This document shows, one piece after another, positions 21,990-32,878 of a stretch of 64,000 bases of DNA (the first letter of the stretch is position 1; each line of letters opens with the position of its first letter). This stretch comes from Annulohypoxylon bovei var. microspora (lineage: Eukaryota; Ascomycota; Sordariomycetes; Xylariales; Hypoxylaceae): contig MU405316.1 of assembly GCA_022836615.1 (NCBI GenBank), positions 62,001-126,000 of the forward strand, given 5' to 3'. The notes below the pieces were generated by a model that saw only the letters and a list, made by a program, of their open reading frames with translations, did not search any database and was not told the DNA's origin. The position numbers and the translations under genes were made by a program.

Positions 21990-22925
21990 ATGTCTTCGCC
22001 GGCTCACTTACCAGCCCCCAGGCGGATCACCGCCTCGAACCTCCCCCTTGCGGAGTCGAGCACCGCAAAGCCGCATTCGGAGCCCAACGTAGAGGTCCTC
22101 GTGGACAGCCTCCCTCTCGATCCTATCTTGGGAGGTGTCTTGATGAGAGCACGAGTGGCATCTAGCAAGAAAGTGCCAACTAGCAACGACGGACAGTGAG
22201 TCACTCTCCGTGTTACTGGACCTTATTTTAGAGCACGGTTCTAAAGGGGCCGCGATGTCGTAGGTAGATGAGAGCTGACGAATACTATAGTGGCAATCTA
22301 GCACTCGACGATGTGCCAGGCATGGGAATCGTGCGTACGTGAATTTCCAATTTCGTCTCCGATTTCTCTTTTAGACTTCATATCCTGTGATAGATCTTTG
22401 CATCCACGCTCCACTTCTGACATTCTCCACAATGCTGAATGCTGACCGAATATGTTTGTTACAGTGCCAGGCGGTCTAAACATGTACTACCTAGACATTG
22501 CCCCAAACTCGGAGGGTGTGATGCACCGTACGACGTCTACCGACTATCTCGTCGTGCTCAACGGGTCCTTGAGCCTCTTGACCCCCGCTAAGCCATTCGA
22601 CGTGATCGATGGGAAACCCACCTACGGCGAGCCTGTCGAGACACTCTGCAACCCGGGGGACGTTGTGCTCCAGCGAGGAATCGCGCATGCGTAAGTTCTA
22701 CAAAGAGCAAACTATTTGGTCCTCTATCCTTGCGGATCTAGAGGTATATACGAAATAGAGTCGAGTTTCTGACACGTGATGTATAGCCTATCGAATCGTA
22801 GCAACGAATGGGTCCGTGTGATGGCCGTCGTGCTAGCTTCGGAAACCAACCGTGTACCGGTTTTGGGATCAGGTCCGGCAGAGCAGTCGAAGACCACCAC
22901 CTTGGATGACGTATGGCTTCAGTAA
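21990..22925 (+). CDS. Small cupin-domain protein
   Basis: A single-cupin protein of about 205 aa of unknown reaction, probably cytosolic. Four exons, 21990-22195, 22291-22337, 22465-22690 and 22787-22925, join in frame; the second exon uses the strong 5' site GTACGT at 22338. The segments DDVPGMGIV, PGGLNMYYLDIAPNSEGVMHR, TDYLVVLNGSLSLL and CNPGDVVLQRGIAHALSNRS show the cupin fold. Motif 1 keeps one His (MHRT) with Asp in place of the usual Glu (STDYLVVLNG). Motif 2 keeps its His (GIAHA) and a following Asn. The metal site may therefore be altered. Fungal proteins of this form occur near diverse metabolic genes; the neighbours here give no hint. Confidence 0.8.
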
Positions 22926-23935
22926 GCAAGTCTACGGCGCGGCTGCGGGAGCCATCTATTCTTCACTCGTCATAGCCGAATTATTTCGCCATGGTGTAAC
23001 CAACAGCGCTATCTGACGCGCTTAGCTCGGCTATATGAGGCTCGACACACGTAGAACGACCAACGAACGGGGTCAGTTCTTCCTCGGCTAGGCTAATATG
23101 AGCCGCATGATCGATTTATCGTCTTACTGTTGACGGTTCTGGCGAGTTGGCTTGTGTTGGTTGACGTGGTTACTCGGGGACTACCTAGAATGATAGCCTG
23201 ATAAGAGTCTTAACTTTTGAAGTTGAAATCTTCGTTTCGGGATACAATATTTCATTTTTACGCCTCATGTCGAATGATTCAGAGCGGTTCGCATTGCCAA
23301 GTTAGTTCGTATCACCGAAAAATTCAAATCGAGTAATATTATATGCCTAATATCTACGTTGCGGTTGTAGGCCAGCTAGTCTGACTTGCTCGACTACGAG
23401 AAGCCTAATGCGTGTGCAATATTCGAGCGGCATCGAGGTTACGTTCACCAGTATGCCTCGCTCGTTTGCCCCCTCGTGCAATCTACCGTAGGTGAACTTG
23501 TTAGAGCTAGAGGTGTGCGGTCTGTCATCCGAAAGAAGAGCTGACGAAAGGCGTGCGCCTTTCGGACTTTGCCCACTCGCGGAGGTTGCTGCGATGACTT
23601 CACGTCTTCACTGATCCTTTCTCTTCCAAAACGGCAATGTCTAGGTGAGAGCCTAACCACAAATCTTAGAATATCAAGGCGCAGATCTAACTCCCCTATC
23701 CCAAATTGAATCCCTCGAGGTAGGACCACGATTGGGGACGTGTTGGTTTGCCGCTCCTTGTTACAGCAAACAGGGTAGCCTATTTCGTTCTTGCGAGACT
23801 GCTAACCACAACTTCTCGGTATGATTGCCCAATGGTGGGATCATGATGAAATCCGTTACGGTACGATCCGGCCCGCCATCCAACCTACATCCTTTTGCTT
23901 CCTTTGCCGTGCCATATTCCTTCTGCAGCAGAAAT
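22926..23935. other. Intergenic stretch, no gene recognised
   Basis: About 1 kb between the cupin gene and the proline-rich gene. Short frames have no recognisable content. No repeat or RNA was seen. Confidence 0.5.
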
Positions 23936-25475
23936 ATGTCTACCGAAAGTCAACGAGATCTATATAATGGCCATTCAGAAGCACGTCCAGACGAGTTTCC
24001 TCCTACCACGATCTCAGCAACATCGACGTTTCTGAATCTGAGGTAGCAGAGACAAGCACCATCACTCCATGATCCTTACAGGAGACGTCGACAATAGCAA
24101 GATGTCACGACTCTCTACATCAGTCCCCCTCTCTTTGCCATCACCAGCATCGGTCTTTTATGCAAACCACGATAAAACAGGATTGTCCGATCTCTACGGG
24201 ATCAAACCTACACCGTACTCTATGGAATCATCTAAGATAGGACTATCCAAGATCTCGTTTCCAGACCCACCCCGTCCCCCAACTCCAGGGCCGCCTCCAC
24301 GGCCACCCCCAATCCCTCCCCGCCCACCGGTACCAACACCGCCGCCTAGTCCAAGTTCTTTAGCAGAAGCGGAGCTGCTTCAGGTACTCGTGGCTAAGCA
24401 GCTCTCTATTCTTGCCGTCCGACTTGTCCGCGTCTGGTCCGCTCTAGGCGTACCAGTATCGCTTCCCCATCCTCCTCGCCCGCCTACTCCAGGACCTAGG
24501 TCTGTACCACTCATCCTTACTAATATTCTCGAGAGCAATCCATTCTGAAACATGGCTTGGGGTCTTACGTACACTCTGCGGAGTACCTTGCCTTACTCAC
24601 CGAGAAATTAGTACCCAGATATGTGAATCACCGCTAACTCCGCATCATGTAACAGACCAGGACCTATAGGTCCTAGACCCAATGTACCTACGCCGCCGCC
24701 TAGCCCACGCAGATCCGCAAAGGGCCTAGTTAACGAGACGACCCCGTGCGACAAGAAGCTCGAACTTAGCTTCCCTGATGAGGCTCTGTCGAGACGACTA
24801 TTAAGTGAACAGCTGGCTTTTGGGCCGGACGCTCTCGTACCCCTTACGCTGACGAGGTCGTCATGTGATTCGCGCAAAAGTACAAACATGGACGCCCAGA
24901 GCAGGTTTTACGATAATAAGCTTACCAACGGTTCGGGTGATCGAGGTGAAACGAGATTGCATACTTTCATCTATAGTATTGCCCTCGGGGACGAATCAGG
25001 TCCCCGCTCACCATATCTCGGTTCCTGCAGCGTGAGCAAGTCATCATGCTCAAGATTGTCCGTACATGATGGCGCTGGAACTGTCAGGAATGACCCAGAT
25101 TTATTTCAAGTGTCATCGTTGAGGCAGCTCTCGAAAGCTCGCCCTGATTTGTTCGACGCCGCCCCGGGCCTGCAGTTGACAGTCGCGTGGCCGGCAAGCT
25201 CGGGGGTACCTTCTAGCCCGGCGTCATCAATATATGCATGCACGAGTACGTTCGATCGACATCTGAATGTATCTTATGGCACGCCTTCCAGAGATCAGGA
25301 TGGCCACCCGCCGCGCGGGAGATCATCGCCTCGAAGCTCGCCAAACCGGGTAACAAAGCGAGCTCGACTAACCGGCCCGCGTCTTCTAGGCCTCGAAACC
25401 ACAGATACCGTACTCGACTCGGCAGATACGCGGCTTATAGGCTCGTCAGAGCCAACGTGTCGCGCCGCATATTGA
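23936..25475 (+). CDS. Unrecognised proline-rich protein with an internal duplication
   Basis: I do not recognise a family. A consistent model has exons 23936-24042, 24098-24499 and 24656-25475, about 442 aa; the first exon is the least certain, and an ATG at 24069 could instead open an unspliced start. The second intron (GTCTGT at 24500, CTAAC branch-like site, AACAG at 24655) joins exactly in frame. It also rebuilds a second copy of a proline block: PPRPPTPGPPPRPPPIPPRP..PVPTPPPSPSS in exon 2, and PPRPPTPGPRPGPIGPRPNVPTPPPSPRR across the junction. That repair of a repeat is the main support for the gene. The rest is Ser/Arg/Asp-rich and probably disordered (for example RGRSSPRSSPNRVTKRAR near the C-terminus). 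There is no signal peptide or membrane segment. The reverse strand reads as Gly-rich frames but lacks good splice sites. Confidence 0.42.
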
Positions 25476-25747
25476 GGGAATACCGGTAAATCATACGGCC
25501 GAATATTCTTCAACGCATGCGATTGGCGTGCGGCAGTGCGACGCTGACGCGCAGGTTGCACCGCATAGGGCACTGCCCTACGCAAGTCCCATGCGTCGGG
25601 TTACTGTTCGACGAATTGTTCTCTCTTTCATTTCACCTGACTTCACTTCGCTATTTCCATTTCTTTCGTCCCTTTTCGCCTATAGAATTCAGAGGGTTCG
25701 TCGCCTGTAGAGTTTAGGGAGTTCGTCACCAAATTGACGGAGGCGCA

Positions 25748-25803
25748 TTTCCCTTTCCCTTTCCCTTTCCCTTTACATTTTGCTTTTGCTTTTGCTTTTG
25801 CTT
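25748..25803 (+). repeat. Hexamer microsatellites TTTCCC then TTTTGC
   Basis: Four-plus copies of TTTCCC (25748-25773) are followed directly by four copies of TTTTGC (about 25779-25803). This makes a polypyrimidine strand about 270 bp downstream of the proline-rich gene's stop. Confidence 0.9.
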
Positions 25804-28800
25804 TCCTTCTACGCCTTTTTTCGGGTTCTTCTCAATCATTGGTTAGCGTCCTTGGTTATTATAGAATAGAATTACTAGATCAAGCAGCATCCTTCCTCGC
25901 GGAAGACCCCCCTTTTTTGAGTGGGGACGAGAAAAAGGGGGAGTGGGGAACGGGGTTATTGTTACTACTGGTGTACGATGGATTGTATTCCTATTGACCT
26001 TCCACAGTTCTAGATGGCGTTTCCTAGACATTTCGCGACATTTGACCGCATTGCTTGCACAGGTTGCATGCAGGCTACCAAGGCTTCGGTTTTCCATCGA
26101 TGATATAAATGGAAAGGAGATCAGAGACATTTGTGCTAGAATAGCAAGATGGGTACAAGACCGGTTTTAGTTCTTCGTGGAGCATTCATTTACAAGCCAG
26201 CGTGGGGGCCGTCGATCTTTTTAGCCACTCTGAAGAAGATTAGCCAATCGGACACTCTTTAAATAGTTTTTAGACAGTTATACACGCAGGCTGGATCTGA
26301 CTACAACTTCCATATCTTCTTATAAGGTTAGCTGTTCCTTCTGGTGCCGCATTCGTTTGTTTTTACTAGAAGAGGCAACGGGCTGCGGTGGAAGTCGAAA
26401 AACGGGGACGGGGAAGAAGAAAAAGAAAGAGGAAAGGGATATTCTTGACAACGTCTGCAGTGTTCTCTGACTTTGCTTCGTTTTCGGTTTTCGGTCCGGT
26501 GATAAGACGATCATCGGCTAGATTTAGCTCACTTCAGCCCGAAGAAAAATGATCTACATTAGTACCTCTTCCTTTAGATATACCTACCTACATATACTAG
26601 CACCTCCTGCCACTGTGGATTTCATCAAACATACCTAGGTAGGTAGGTATTAATCTGAAACGCTGACGACCTACCAATACTTGGTTGCTATTTACAGAGC
26701 CCTAGGAAGCTGGACATACATACCATACCCACATTTCCATCAATCGGAATCGCTCCCCAAAATATCATTATCATCGTGATAAATCTCCGGACTCAGATCT
26801 AATCCTGGCACATCAATCCTCACCCGTCATAGGCAGACCCGTGCACCTTGCCCCCATGCTTAGGTACCACCACAAGCTTAACTCAACTTCCCCCAGCCGC
26901 CACCACATATAGCTGTCATCCCTCATCAAGCACCAGCCCAGTTTCCTCTTTAATATTCGATGCGCTGTCACGGGACAGCTGGTCTTACTGTAACACAGCA
27001 TCCCCGTCATATGGTGATATGGTACCTGCAAGATCGGTGAGCGACCCTAAACTACCTTAGCACCTAGCCGGGTAGGTAGGTAACCGAAAAGTCATATGTT
27101 TCTATATCCGATCCAAGTATCACCTATTTGTATATCGCGGCACAAAGTGTCGCCATACGGGTCGAGTATGCCGTCAATGGCGATGCCATGTTACCAACAT
27201 TACCTGCGCCTCGTTTAATAAACTTCTAAAGTCGTCATTGTTTCAAGTTTCACCGGGCGATATTTAGACCCCGGCGCACATGCGGACCACGTTGAAGCTC
27301 ATGCGGCGCTCAACAGGATAGGACAATAATTTAGAGATGGGCAATAGCAAACGCGGTCAGTTTACTATATAAACTACCTACCTATGTAACTTTTATGGAT
27401 TCCTTCGACGAAATGGGCCTCCACCTAGTCATTTCTCAAACGGCCAGGAGAGATCGACGGTAGTCAAGCTCAAAGTTGGCGGGCCATGCTTTGTTTTTTA
27501 CAGCAACAAAACGGGAAGTACGAAAGGGACCCTGAAGACTGCTAAGTACTCGTTGAAATATACGAGACGAAATCATTCTTCGATGTCGTCGATGGCTTAG
27601 CTACCGTAACATGGCTAAGTCAACTCCATGACAAACTACCCCCCTTTTATTTTTTAAGCATTCAATATACTCATCTACCTAGGTAGGTAGGTAGGTAGTT
27701 ATTATACATAAATATCTTGGATGATTTGGCGCCTGTTCTTACCTTGAATTAAATTCACATTGCGGCTATGGTACCTACCTAACTATGAAATAATTTACCT
27801 AATGCTTATAAGGTTATAAATTAAATTCAAATCCCCCCTTGTCACATTTGTGGTCGCTCTCCTGTTGAATTCATTTTGATAGATTAGTTGTATGAAGCTA
27901 AAAAGGGAAATCAATGATATTATTTTTACTGCTTTGCTTACCACGTTGTGAATCCCAGAATCATTATTCGTAATAACAGCTCTTAGTTATAGACCTATAG
28001 TTGCTACCCATTCATGACAGTTCTAAGCTCCAAGACCATCCTGTGATATACATGCCTAAGATCTAGGCAGGCACTTTGATATTACGGATGCATTCTCATA
28101 TTCTAGGTTAGGAGCTCTTGAATACGAGATCCTGCTATTCATACATATACGAGAGAACCCAAAGGAGCTATCAACAGATCCCCGAATTTTGAGTAGAGTA
28201 ATACGGAATTGTTCCTTGTCCAAAATAATCGCCAACAAGCGAATCATAACAACGATTGACACAATCTTATTCCTCAGGACCCGAATCATTGATGGGGCGG
28301 GAAAAAATTAATATTCTACCTACTTCATAAATAGGGATACCTCTAGTTAGATTCCGCGCTTGGGTGGGATGAATCTGCTTGAAATAACCCTCATCCTTAA
28401 ATATATTTTTGACTAACGTAAGCCTATAACTATCTAGTTAGGTAGGTACACTTATACGAGTAACGAGTAATAATACCTACATATTGCCAAGACCAGAACT
28501 CCACCAGTTCCACTAACACCCATAAAATATTAATATTCATTGGCCGGATCTTGCCTCAGGGGCTTTTGGTAGTACTAATACTCATTCATATGGAGTTGTA
28601 AGCTTCTGCTAGCCAAAGGGATAAAGTTAAAGTCGACTCAAAGCCAGTTATACGTCGTAGATTAACAATTAAAAGAGCAGATAGTCACTAAATTCAGAGA
28701 CAGAAGCAACGGGTTTAATAGGTTTCATGTATTTTTAAGCTAAATTTCTTGTAGTTCATTGTAGTGGTGGAAATGGTCCATTTATTTGTTGTTAGGATCA

Positions 28801-29842
28801 AGTAGTATCCCCTTAGCTGACAATTGTCTTCGGACAGAGTTTAATGGGTAGAATACTGTTCATCTAACTCTCATACGATCAGAATTCAGTTTCTACGAAC
28901 GTCAGTGAGCTGTTGCCTGTGCGTAGGTGCATATACTCTACTTCTTAGACTCTGTTTGGAGACAATTACCAGTCAAAGGGATACACTTAGCTGCAACATT
29001 GCAAACACCCACCTACCTAAGCACCTACTCGAGTAGGTAGCGCTCAGCTCAACTTAATACCCGTCATTCCACTAGCAATAACTTGACTGTATTGCCATTT
29101 ATCAAGTCGACTTTCTCCTAACTTAGGAATGTTAGAATTTTGGTTCAAATAGACCCTAAAGTGCTGCAGGACATATCCACCTAGTACCTACCTACATAAG
29201 AACCTGAAGAAGTTAGTTTCCAAATTCTTTTCTTCTTAGGTATGTACCTACGTAGGTAGTCCATCTAACGTGTAACACGACCTTCATAGAGTTACATGTT
29301 TGTGAACTTGGTTATCTAGTAATTGCGCAAATGGTTGGGAGGGTTGAACTGAATGACGTTGTTTATGACAGATATTTGAATTGCGACTTCTTCCAACCGT
29401 GAATAAACTGAGGGTGGGAGATCCCTACCGAGATCTTCTCTACTCCGCATCACACCTTTATTACCCTCGACAGCCGCAGCGTTCATGACGTTGTGCAGAA
29501 ATGTCCCTCCGACTTTAGACCAACAAGGTCAGCATGGGCATATCCCAAGGCTTGCTGGCAACTTTTCGGGTTTCGTACCTAGGTATGTGGCTTCATAAAC
29601 ATTATTACCACCCCGAAGGAGATAATAGAATGCAGACATGATTAGGGTAATCTGTTTCGTTGATGTTATGTTGAGGTCGTCTAATACTATCATGGTGGCT
29701 TTAGGGGTATCGAAAGGATGCAATTATGTTTTATTAGCCTGTAAGAATCCTCGAGCTCAGGTCAAACGACGTTGTTCGCAAGGAGCTTAAAGTCTACTCG
29801 CTGCGGACTTCGATTAATCTTCTAACATACCAGACCTCTTAC

Positions 29843-29870
29843 AGGTAGGTAGGTAGCTACCTACCTACCT
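29843..29870. repeat. Perfect 28-bp palindrome made of TAGG/CCTA tetramers
   Basis: Three AGGT-type tetramers read into AGCT and out through their exact complement (AGGTAGGTAGGTAG then CTACCTACCTACCT). There is no spacer, so it can form a hairpin or cruciform. Confidence 0.95.
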
Positions 29871-31405
29871 ACCTAAGCAAGTAACAATGAAAAATGAGGC
29901 TATCTCCTTAACTAGCGCAAGTCGTTAACCTCCTTGTAACCGGTAACAGTACGTGGGTTTGTAGATGAAGTAGCTCGTGCGATATTCGATCAGACAGTCA
30001 TAGTGTAGTATATTCGTTGATCTAGACATTGTGTTGGTCATTGTTAAGGAGATACAGATTCATATGCACCTTCACTATTAATTCATCGCAAACACTTCTA
30101 GTGATGTCAGTTTAGATAACTGTCTAGCTACCTCATAGAAGTATCTTTCAAGTGGTATAAAACCTCAACAATCCTCGCTGGATGTAATTGGTTTTAGTCG
30201 CTGCAAGTCTTCCATACCTACCTAGGATTCGGGTTATAAAATCCGAAAACCTTGAAGCGATTGCAGACCTAGGTATCTTAGAAGGCCTAGCTATCAACAA
30301 TCGGTCGGGGTTCACGGTGCTATCGATTATGTGCCTACCTACATTAGTATTAATGTCGGCTAATCCGATCCATGGATTGTTTTAATCTTCCACCCTACCT
30401 AGCTCTATGACCTGCCTACATAGGTATCGACAAATTTAGAAGAGAGCTGGAATGAATTCGCTTGATGGAAAGTTTCGATATCATTTAGAGTGTATTGTAA
30501 CTAAAACCCCGCAATTAAGCTAGCCACTAAGCCAGCCACTATTTCCACTTTTGAGTATATGGAAACTTCAAGGTTGTGAGTTCGAATGTGGCGCACACGG
30601 GTGGGGTCGCAGCCGCACCTGTCAATAATCAATAATCTCAAGTCTCCGCTTCACAGCTTAAAGAGGATATTTTACTTCATCAGCTTAGACGAGAAGCTTA
30701 CTATTTCTTCAGTTCAGCATTGAACAAAATTTACATGTATAGACAATAATGCAAAATCGTGGCGCTCAGGTGGACGAAGAATAACCTTGGAAGTTATTGT
30801 GGCTTACCACTTTCAATATATGGAACTCGCTTCTCGAAGTCTCCACCGAACTCTATCAAGGTTGTGTGGCCCAGAAGCTCGGCAACCCTAGCTGCCCTAG
30901 TTCAACCATGTACATACTTGGAAGCACCCCACCACCAAGTTACCTTGTTGGGTTAGTTAAAAAGTCAAGCGATTTATCCCTGACCTCTCTACTATTTTAT
31001 ACCCCTGCCGCCCTGCATGCTCGAGTAGGTACATATCACCTACGAACTATACTTGGGTACGTATCGAGCTATGCGGAGGGTAGTATCAAGAACATTAAGC
31101 CAAACAGCCCTGGGTCCAGAAGCAGAGAGACATTAGGTTTGGGTATGAGTGGAAGTATGCCGCGAGGGTTGGCCCTATTGGAAAATCCGTATCTCATATG
31201 CTTCTACTCCCGTCCTTTTATTCCGTCTTCTCACTATTGAGATTTAAGATTCAAGAATCTCCTTAGACCTGATATCGATGAATACTTAACAGCATAACTT
31301 GACTCTTTCTTGCTATAATTACTGGTGTCTTTATTCATATCTGATACTGTTCCCGTATTCGAACCAGCAGAGCTGTGTTACTACAGGGATCAAACAGCTG
31401 GCACG

Positions 31406-32878
31406 ATGGATCAGCAGCATGCGGGCAGCACTTCTTTCAACTCAATAGCATTTCCCACATCTTTTCGACCAGGTACACCTAATACAGACAGGAGTCCTTC
31501 TGGAGATGAAAGGATAGACGCACAGTCCTCGCGAAGGCTGGGCGCTATAAACCCCTTCGCATCGCCGTCGATCTCACGGCCAGCTTCTAGCTATGAGAGC
31601 TCTGATATCCCCGTGCAAGGACCCGGGCCGCGATATTTCCACTCGCGAAGGGTAAAAAAGGGCGAATTAGAAAAGCCATGGCTTGACAAGAAGGATCCCA
31701 AGGAGAAATGGGTTACCATCATTCCCATCTTGGGCATACTTGTGGGCCTAGGAATTTCTGGTTTTCTAGTTTGGGACGGAATACGAAGTGTGGTCAAGCA
31801 CAACTACTGCTTGGTGCTCGAGGACAATTTTGCATCCTTTAACGACGCCGTCTGGACTAAAGAAGTCCAGGTCGGTGGCTTCGGGTGAGACAGTATCCCG
31901 TCCTATCAACATACTCTCGATTTAAAACTGACAGCGTGCAGCAATGGCGAATTTGAGCAGACTACAGGAAATGACGAGAACGTCTACATCCAGAATGGAA
32001 ATCTCTTCATTAAGCCGACGCTTCAGGATGCGGACCTGGTAGACAAGGATGCCTTGATCGATCTCCTGGAAGATGGTACTTGTACCTCAAAAGTGCCATC
32101 TGACTGCATAGCAGCAACCAACACTACCGTTGGAAACGCTACCATCGTGCCTCCGACGAAGTCCGGCCGGATCAACACCAGGAAAGGCGCAACTCTCAAG
32201 TACGGTCGCGTCGAGGTGACGGCTAAACTTCCACAGGGAGACTGGCTCTGGCCGGCCATCTGGATGATGCCCGTCAAGGATACATACGGACCTTGGCCGG
32301 CTAGCGGCGAGATCGACATCATAGAGAGCCGAGGAAACAATTGGACGTACGCCCAAGGCGGGAACAACATCGTATCATCGGCTCTACACTGGGGACCTGA
32401 TCAAGCCAACGACGCCTGGTGGAGAACTAACGTGAAGCGCGAGGCTCTACACACGACCTACTCGGTTGGATTCAACACCTTCGGCCTCGAGTGGTCTCAA
32501 AAGTACCTCTTCACCTACGTCAACTCACGCCTCCTCCAGGTTCTCTACACCAACTTCGACGAGCCCCTCTGGCAGCGCGGTAACTTCCCCGAAGCCACCA
32601 GCAACGGTACCCGGCTCGTGGACAATTGGTCGCAGACGGGCCACTTCAACACGCCGTTTGACCAGGAGTTTTACCTGATATTGAACGTCGCCGTCGGCGG
32701 CACCAACGGGTGGTTTGCGGATGCGCAGAGCGGGAAGCCCTGGATCGACGGCAGCCCTAACGCCAAGAAAGATTTCTGGAATGCGCGGAACTCGTGGCTG
32801 CCTACGTGGTCAAATCCGGCCATGGAGGTCAGCAAGGTCGTAATGTGGCAACAGTGCGACGGAAATGAGGAGTTGTAG
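31406..32878 (+). CDS. Membrane-anchored glycoside hydrolase family 16 (endo-beta-glucanase type)
   Basis: A wall beta-glucan hydrolase or glucan-modifying enzyme of 471 aa. Exons are 31406-31884 and 31942-32878, with a 57-nt intron. A cytosolic Ser/Pro-rich tail (1-100) precedes a single membrane helix at about 103-123 (VTIIPILGILVGLGISGFLVW), so the catalytic domain faces outward as a type II membrane protein. GH16 features: LVLEDNFASFNDAVWTKEVQ, GRINTRKGATLKYGRVEV, LWPAIWMMP and the catalytic motif GEIDIIE with Glu 283, Asp 285 and Glu 288. The C-terminal FDQEFYLILNVAVGGTNGWF and VVMWQQCDG segments match fungal GH16 proteins of the laminarinase/GNBP-like kind. The start at 31406 was preferred to earlier in-frame codons because the upstream residues look like untranslated sequence. 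The next two genes on this strand are also wall-polysaccharide enzymes. Confidence 0.92.

Larger units (their letters stand above)
25476..31405. other. 5.9-kb gene desert
   Basis: The longest gene-free stretch of the window. It is AT-rich from about 26500 on, and every frame over 60 codons lacks family resemblance. It is dense in TAGG/CCTA tetramer runs (26582-26650, 27675-27699, 28434-28447, 29016-29038, 29239-29260, 29843-29870). No transposon protein relic, rRNA or tRNA was recognised. It could be decayed repeat DNA or a long regulatory interval upstream of the GH16 gene. Confidence 0.6.

Noticed and set aside
24380..24889. Gly-rich minus-strand reading of the proline-rich gene
   Set aside because: Its frames need a join at a poor GT site, whereas the plus strand gives a clean intron that preserves a repeat.
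30570..30600. GAGTTCGAATGTGGCGC, resembling a tRNA B box
   Set aside because: The flanking bases do not form a T stem and no A box lies at the right distance.
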